Assembly: GCF_030867095.1 (NCBI RefSeq)
Contig: NC_081826.1
Coordinates: forward strand, 250,646,251 to 250,710,250
Direction of reading: 5' to 3'
Length of the DNA stretch: 64,000 bases
DNA from: Alligator mississippiensis
Taxonomy: Eukaryota; Chordata; Crocodylia; Alligatoridae
Shown here: one piece after another, positions 57,660 to 64,000 of the stretch
How the letters are laid out: each line of letters starts with the position of its first letter
How positions within the stretch are numbered: position 1 is the stretch's first letter
Position numbers and translations under genes: made by a program
The notes under the pieces: generated by a model
Database searches by the model: none
The model's input: the letters and a program-made list of their open reading frames with translations, nothing else
What the model was told of the DNA's origin: nothing

Positions 57660-58640
57660 ATATTTTATAAATACAGATCCATGCAAAAACATAATGCTGG
57701 AGAAAACTATGTGCAATCAGAGCAATGCACTGGAAAACAAGATGAAATTCAAACACGTTGCACGTGAGGAATTCATACTGTGACAGAAAGGGTGTTCACT
57801 TCACTAACTCCCTAACTGCCATATAGCATAGCACTAACAAATATTGATGGTGATGCATTTCTCAAGTTCCCTGCAGAAATAACCTGCCACAGTGCTAGCC
57901 AAATACAGGTGAAAGAATGGGAGTAGAAGTGCACAAGAACAACAGGTTGGAAGTAGGAAAGAACACTGTTCTGTATCAGATTTTAGGTCAGTGTGAATAT
58001 TATAAGGGTGCAAGTATTCAGAAAGCAAAAAAAAATCATCTTTAAAACGCTGTCAAAATTGAATTCTGTGATCAACGTAATAAACAGCATGTCTTACAAA
58101 TCTTCACATCCCATCAGTAAAGACCTATTCAACTGATTAATAACTGTAAACAAAGGTAATGGACAAAAAAAGCAGGAAGAAAACAGCTAATATATATTCT
58201 GATTTTTTTTAGTTCCAGTTAAATTCTTATAAATTAACACATGGTTTTCTAATTCATTAGACTGCTGAGCATTAAAATATCAAAGTGTGCATCTGTTCTT
58301 TACAATAATGGCACAAAGCAGTATACAACGTAACATTATGACATAATAAAAATAAGTGATAAGCAGGAGCCAGATATTGTTTAACACTTAGATACCACAG
58401 TGAAAGGCACAGTATGGGAATATATATATATATATATTCTGTATGAACTGAACAGTAGATTATTGCTCAGGTTAATTTTCACAGAGAACATATTCCCAGA
58501 TAAGAATTCTGACAGACAGACAGACAGACAGATTCAAAAAGCCCAAACTGATTCAATCTTTGCAGGTTAGTCTAACCTCCATAGATTGAACCAATTTGCA
58601 AATGAATAGTTGTTCACTTTTGATTCGGAAATGCAGGGAC
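57660..58640. other. intronic sequence with short microsatellites
   Basis: A (TA)n tract at 58420-58436 and an (ACAG)n tract at 58512-58531. No gene. Confidence 0.55.
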
Positions 58641-58649
58641 ATGCCTGCA

Positions 58650-58850
58650 ATAGCTCAGACTAGAAGCTGGGGGGTAGAAGCTCTAGAAATGTGGCCCACC
58701 AGGCCATTCTATCTGGCCTGTGGGGCCCCTAAAAAATTTAGAAAATTAACATTTATCTGCCCCTGGCTGCCTGTCGTGCGGCCCCTGATGGCTTGCCAAA
58801 ACTCAGTAAGCGACCCTCTGTCTGAAATAATTGGCCGCCTTTGTGTTAGA
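58650..58850. repeat. hAT MITE scrap
   Basis: gtggcccaccaggccattct, ggcctgtggggcccctaaaa and gtgcggcccctgatggcttg: the typical interior of hAT MITEs with mirrored ggccc motifs. Termini are lost. Confidence 0.45.
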
Positions 58851-58899
58851 GCGAGCCCCGCACTGCAGGGAAGCTGTGCTTTTGGGGGGGGGGGGAAGG

Positions 58900-61430
58900 C
58901 ATGGCCAAGCTGAGTATGATTGGGGAGGGGTTTAAATCTCCACCCTGGCCTTCAGGGACCCCAGCCAGAGTGTGCCTGAAGGGGGAAGCAACCCTTGCCA
59001 GGCATTTTCCACCCCCACTCTCACCATTCAAGCAGCAGCAGGTGTGGCCTGCCCTGACAGCAGCATGAAGTGAATGGAGATGGAGGTTTAATTCCCCGCT
59101 CCATTCCTTGTCCCACAGGCATGGACCCAAGCCAAGGTCTACCTGTCCAGGATGGAGCAGCCTGTGTCAGGGTCTCCCCCAACCTCGCTGCTGCATCAGC
59201 AGGGGCAGAGGCGTAGCCAGGCACCAGCCCAGCATGGCCCTCCAAGGCAAAGGGGGCAGGAGGGGGTTTATTCCCCCCCCTTTTCCCCACGAACCCAACT
59301 GGGGTCTCCCTGTCAGGCATTTCCCTCCCACCCTTGCTGCTGGAGCGACAGGGGGCATGGCCAGCCTTGGCAGTAGCCTTAAGCCAACAGGGGAGGGAGG
59401 AGATTTAATATCCCCTGCCTGCCTTGTCCCACTGGTGTGGACCTGAGCTGGGGTCTGCCTGGCTGGGGCAGAGCAGCCCATGTAAGGGTCACTCCTCACC
59501 TGGTGCTGCTGTGACAGGGGTGGGGGTGTGGCTGCAGCCTGGTCGGCATGGCCCCCCCGAGGCGAAGGGGGCAGGGAGGGGGTTTATTTTCCCCTCTCTC
59601 CCCGGGGAACCGCAGCTGGGGTCTGGCAGCCTTGGCTACCTCCTCCACTGCTTACACCTGGCCAGGCAGACCCTGGCTGGGGTTCCCTAGGGGAAGAGCG
59701 GACAGAAGGGGGAATAAACCCCCTCCCTATCCCCTTCGCCTTAGTGGGCCAAGCTGGCCAGCATCTGGCCATGCCCCTGCCCCTGGATTGGTGAGAGGGA
59801 AGTGGCCCTGATGGGGCAGCAGCCCTTGTGATGGTGTCCCAGGGAGCGCAAGCCTTTTCCCACTGTGGGGGCCACGCTGCCACAGATTGCATGGGGCAAG
59901 CAGTGGTGGTGGTAGAGGGAGCTTGGGGAGCTATGGCCACTCCAAAATTCAGCTTTGTCCCCATAGCCAACCTTCCAAGCCCTGCTGCTGCTCACCCCAT
60001 AAAAGCTGCAACAGCTCTGCCCACCCCACTCTCACTCACAGTGCAGTCCTCCCCACTGGGAAGGGTCTTGTGCTCCCTGGGACACCATCGTAGGGGACTG
60101 CTGCCCCATCAGGGTTGCTCCCCCATCACTGGTCCAGAGGAATTCACAGATTTCATAGACATTAGAGCTGGAAAGGACCTCACAAGATCATCAGGTCCAG
60201 CCCCCTGCCCAAGGGGCAGGAAGTCTTCTGGGGTCAAATGATCTGAACAAGACAGGCATCCAAGTGTGTCCCAAAGGTGTCCAGAGTAGGTGCTTGCACC
60301 ACTTCTGGAGGGGAGCCTATTCCAGACTCTGGGGACTCAGACAGTAAAGAAGTTTGTTTTTTTGGGTTTTTTTATGTCCAGCCTAAAACGGTCTTCCCAG
60401 AGTTTGTGACCATTAGACATTTTCTTTCCTTGGGGTGTCCTGGTGAACAAATGGTCTCCCAGTTCCCAGTGCACACCCCTTATATACTTATAGGCTGCCA
60501 CCAAATCCCTCCTGAGCCTTCACTTTTCCAGGCTGGAGACTCTCATGCATCTCAGCCTTTCCTCATAAGACCTGTTCTCTTGTCTTCTGATCATGCATGT
60601 GGCTCCCCTCTGGACTCTCTCAAGCTTCTCCACATCCTTCCTAAAGTACAGAGCCCAGACCTGAATGCAGTACTCCAGCTGTGGCCTCACCAAGGCTGAG
60701 TACAGCGGGAGGATGACATCCTGGGTCTTGCTTGAAATGCAACGATATATGCAAGCCAGGGCTTTGCCAGCTGCGGTATTGCACTGTTGGCTCACGTTCA
60801 TCTTGTGGTCAATCATCACCCCCAAGTCTCTTTCGGTCATGGTGCTAGCAAGTGTAGCACTGCTGAGCCTATAGGTATAATGTGGATTCTTTTTCCCCCG
60901 AGGTGGAGGACCTTGCATTTCTCAGTGTTGAATGCCATCAGGTTTTGATCCGCCCACCTTGCAAGCCTGTCCAGGTTGGCCTGAATCGCCAGCCTATCCT
61001 CTAATGTGACCACACTTTCCCATAATTTGGTGTCATCAGCAAATTTAGCCAGTCTGCTTCTGATACCTGAATCCAGATAGTTTATAAATATGTTAAAGGA
61101 TACTGGTCCAAGTATGGAGCCCTGGGGGACTCCAGCCACTGGTGAGCATGCGGCCATTAAATCAATTAATCCTGCCCAACCCCTCATCTCTGTTTGCTTT
61201 AGGCTGCTGCCAAGGCTAGCCACACCCCCTGCTGGTCAAGCAGAGCGCAAGACAAAATGCCTGACAGGGGCTGCTGTGCTCCTAACCTGGCAGACCCTAG
61301 CTGGGTCTGTGCTGGTGGGACAGGGGAGGGAGGGGAGAAATAAACTTCTTCCCTGCCCCCTTCGCCTTAGGGGCCCAGTGTCTGGCCATGCCCCCACTAC
61401 GGCAGAGGAGTGGGGTGAGTCCTGCTCTAT
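58900..61430. repeat. GC-rich array of about 165-bp units with an inverted half
   Basis: Degenerate units recur at about 58909, 59074, 59251, 59394 and 59573, each with ggaggggg/tttaat or tttatt/cccc and gctggggtctgcctg. From about 59670 the same motifs appear in reverse orientation (gggggaataaaccccctccc at 59708; agaaataaacttcttccctg at 61333). The block near 59345-59395 matches the complement of 61190-61235. A CR1 (60142 to about 61150) interrupts the inverted half. Many frames on both strands here are composition artefacts. Confidence 0.65.
60142..61150 (-). mobile_element. CR1 LINE (fourth type) inside the array
   Basis: Antisense CR1. 61180-60837 encodes the RT end (AGVPQGSILGPVSFNIFINY, RLAKFADDTKLWESV with the FADD box, NTEKCKVLHLGGK). 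60918-60520, in another frame, gives TERDLGVMIDHKMNVSQQCN, LVRPQLEYCIQVWALYFRKD and EKLERVQRGATCM. The 3' UTR (tttcatagacattagagctg, gaaaggacctcacaag) is at the left. At least two frameshifts. The N-terminal part of the long frame comes from the flanking repeat, not from CR1. Confidence 0.85.
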
Positions 61431-62235
61431 TGAAGCAGACAACACAGCCCAGCCCAGGGCTGCAGAGCATGCTGGGATGATGGGGCACCCTGATTTAACT
61501 TAAACCAGGAAGGGGGTTTGGGAGAAAAGTTCCATAAACCAGTTTGACCCAAATCAGTTAAGTCTGATACTATATTCAACCAGGTTTATCTCAAATTGGT
61601 TTCAGCCATTTTGAAGCTGGTTTATGTGCACTCAACTTCTGTTCTGTTACAGGTTTAAACCAGTTTCTGATCACTTAAACTGGTTTATGTGCAACTTTTC
61701 TTCCTAGCCAGAGACAGAGAGGGAGAGAGAGACAGAGACTTCTAATCTGGAAACGTGTAGAGACCATTCTAATCTGGAAATATTTTCTCTGTGAAAATTA
61801 ACCTGAGCAATAATCTGCCGTTCAGCTCAAACAGTTTCAGGAATGACCTTTTTCGGTGCATGAAAGGGAGAAAGGAAAGAAAGAAATTAAAAGTGCCAGC
61901 AGGATGTTTCTTCTTTAAGGCTATACAACACAAAAACCTTTGGAGGTTGTTAATACTCTTACAAATTCATCAGTGCTGTTACTTAAATGAATCTGTGACC
62001 TGTTGTGTGAACTGAAGTGGAATGATTTTTTTTTAATTACAGTAAGCTCAAATTCCAGTGGCATAGGAAGAAGGTATGGCATAATATTTGCAGGACTAAA
62101 TTTTCAAACTTGAGTTTTTACAACTAAGCACCTACATCTTTACTTTGGCTCCATTCACTTCTCTGCAATTAGCAATTGCCTAACAGCTAGAAAAACTGGA
62201 CCACTTCACTGTCTAAATAAGGATTGAGCTATAAA
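61431..62235. other. intronic sequence with a short repeat phrase
   Basis: 61500-61690 carries repeated aaaccagtttga/aaactggttt phrases (degenerate inverted or tandem). No gene. Confidence 0.4.
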
Positions 62236-62239
62236 GTTT

Positions 62240-62900
62240 CCCTCGATTTATGTGGGTTCTTTATATGTGAATTCACTCGTATGCGATGAGCGTATTTAGA
62301 CCCATCATTCATTATATGTGATGTAAATTTGCTCTTATGCAATCAGCATAGATGCCCCCCGTCCAAGCAGGTAAGTCTGTGGGGGGGAGGGTAAAGGGCC
62401 ATGGCCCCACTCACCCCAGCCCCAGCTGCAGCAGCCCTAGGAGTGGCTGGCGCCAGCTGCCTACAGCTGCTAGGCTGCACCATGCTCCACCTGTCCCCCC
62501 GTGCCTGGGCTCACCCAGCTCCTAGGCTGCGCTGTGCCGCGGTGCAGGCAGCTGGTGTCAGCTGCTCCTGGGCCCGCTCCAGCACAGGCTGGGGTGAGTG
62601 CAGACAAGCAGAGCACTGGGCAGCACAGTGTGTAGCACTCACCACAGCCCCGACTGCGACCCCAGGAGCAGCCAACACCAGCTGCCTGCACCAGGACACG
62701 GCACAGCCCAGGAGCAGAGGTGAGTGGGGACAGGCAGAGCACTGTACATCCCAGCGGCTGCAGGCAGCTGGCGCCAGCCACTTCTGGAGCTGCTGCAGCC
62801 AGGGCTGGGGTGAGTGCTGCTCCGTTCCCTCTGCTTTGCTGCCTTGTGCAGCCCCAGGAGCAGCACCCCTCCCACCACCCCTTTCCTAGTCCCATCCTCA
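62240..62900. mobile_element. Tigger-like fragment with GC-rich palindromic interior
   Basis: Starts tccctcgatttatgtgggtt, with tatgtgaattcactcgtatg and gcgatgag, a Tigger-style terminus. The phrase caggtaagtctgtggggggg (62370) recurs at 39158 and 39240. The interior holds inverted copies of cagctgcctacagctgctag-like blocks (62440-62480 against 62750-62790). Confidence 0.45.
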
Positions 62901-62969
62901 TTCCTTCCTTCACCGCTATGGGAACCTATCCCTACTTATTACATTGTAAAGTGGGTTTGCTTTTTGCCA

Positions 62970-63205
62970 GGCTTGTCCAACATACAGCCCGCGGGCCGCC
63001 ACGCGGCCTGCCAGGGCATTTTCTGTGGCCAGCGGTGCTGCAACAGGAAACGAAAGTAATCACGGTTTACTTTCATTCCGGCCCCTTGTCTCTCTTCTAG
63101 CCCCTCAGCAGCTTCCTAATGGCTGCTGAAGGGCTGGGGAAGGGACAAGGTTCCCACACGGACCGCGTCAGCTTGACGTTGCCGACGCGGTGTGTGGGGG
63201 AAGAG
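62970..63205. mobile_element. hAT-type terminus, right end not seen
   Basis: CAGGCTTGTCCAACATACAG, then cccgcgggccgccacgcggc. Small internal palindromes follow (cgaaagtaatcacggtttactttcattccg region). Related to 2337. The element may continue to or past the window edge. Confidence 0.45.
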
Positions 63206-63207
63206 GA

Positions 63208-63720
63208 GTAGCCATGTGCCGCTTGGGACAGGACGAACCCAGCCAGAGCAGCAGGGGCTCAGCTGCACTTTCCCCTACCTGCGCCAGTCAGTCCCGAGCA
63301 GCACACGGCTCCACCGCCACCTCTGCTGGCTGGCGCCGACCTGGGTGGGTCTGTCCCTTCCGGAGCAGCATACGGCTGAAGCTGGATTCCCATGTGCTGC
63401 TGGGGATGGGAGGAGCCCGGCCAGGTCAGCACCAGCCAACAGAAGTGGCGGCAGAGCCGTGTGCCGCTTGGGACTGACCAGAGCAGGTAGGGGAAAATGC
63501 AGCTGAGCCCCTGCTGCTCCGGCCAGGCTCGTCCTGTCCCAAGCGACACATGGCTCCGCTGCCGCTTCTGCTGGCTGGTGCCGACCCGGCCGGGCTCCTC
63601 CTGTCCGCAGCAGCACGTGGGGAGTCGGCTTCAGTCGCGTGCTGCTCCGGATGGGATGGACCCAGCCGGGTCAGCACCAGCCAGGAAAAGCGGCATGCAG
63701 CTAAAGCCACCCTTCAGCGG
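63208..63720. repeat. nested GC-rich palindromes
   Basis: 63211-63376 is nearly the reverse complement of 63390-63556 (gggctcagctgcactttccc against gggaaaatgcagctgagccc). A second centre near 63622 pairs 63557-63610 with 63635-63690. So about 120-170-base units alternate in orientation. The reading frames on both strands look alike because of this symmetry and are not genes. Confidence 0.7.
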
Positions 63721-64000
63721 TCCTTACCACGTCTCTCGCTGCGCTGCCCCTGCTGGGCTCTGGGATCCCCCAGCAGGTTGGGGCCCACCCTGGCGAGGTT
63801 TCTTGCAGCTCCGTGCCTGGCGCCGGATGGCTGTGGGGCCGGGCCGCGGAAAAGTCCAGGGCGGTCAGGCGCGGAGTGGAAGCCTGCGGCCCTGGGGATG
63901 TGCTGCTTATGCAGCGTCGGTTCAGTGCCAAGAGGAGCCCTAACCCCTTGGGCCAAATCCTGCTCCATTTACAGATGCGGGGCCTGAGTGCCTCTGCAGG
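63721..64000. other. GC-rich sequence at the window edge
   Basis: No gene or named repeat. It could be the interior of a hAT-type element that runs out of the window. Confidence 0.35.

Noticed and set aside
62401..63987. Multiple 95-162 codon ORFs at the right edge
   Set aside because: Cys/Ala/Gly-rich frames from palindromic GC-rich repeats; similar peptides arise on both strands.

Overview
This is vertebrate, most likely sauropsid, genomic DNA. The only host gene I can support is the 3' end of MSH3 on the minus strand: four consecutive coding exons (14579-14393, 14184-14058, 12469-12295, 1446-1320). They have consensus splice sites and splice in frame through the Walker B block and C-terminus of this MutS homologue. 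The next upstream exon, with the Walker A motif, is not visible, so roughly 14580-64000 reads as a single MSH3 intron of at least 49 kb. Positions 1-1319 are 3' UTR and downstream sequence. The mix of CR1 LINEs, Penelope-like elements, Ty3/gypsy elements and hAT MITEs suggests a crocodilian; a turtle is the main alternative. This is inference, not proof.

Nearly everything else is mobile DNA. The last MSH3 intron (1447-12294) holds a CR1 tail, an old CR1/L3-like LINE split by a Ty3/gypsy element (3206-7337), and a Penelope-like element with reverse transcriptase and GIY-YIG nuclease (9796-12119). The gypsy element has integrase before reverse transcriptase, the unusual Gmr1-type order. Its integrase, RT and RNase H lie in one frame broken only by three TGA codons. 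A 258-bp hAT MITE sits in the next intron.

The large intron contains a Tigger-like MITE (20558-20807), a CR1 cluster (22.7-31.3 kb) with a second Penelope-like copy, and hAT-type non-autonomous elements with 8-bp target duplications (39075-40620, 49298-50666). It also holds a complete LTR element (43575-47213) and a decayed BED-type hAT transposase (53869 to about 56600). Further on are a 5S-rRNA-like relic (57562-57635), a GC-rich array of about 165-bp units with an inverted half interrupted by CR1 (58900-61430), and nested GC-rich palindromes near the right edge.

The most unusual object is the LTR element at 43575-47213. It has two 764-bp LTRs, an ATAGG duplication, a primer site matching the 3' end of tRNA-Ser(GCT), and no pol. 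Its first ORF begins with an ATG made from the last LTR base and the first two primer-site bases. That ORF ends in a TAATG stop-start overlap with the gag-like second ORF, which suggests coupled termination and reinitiation.
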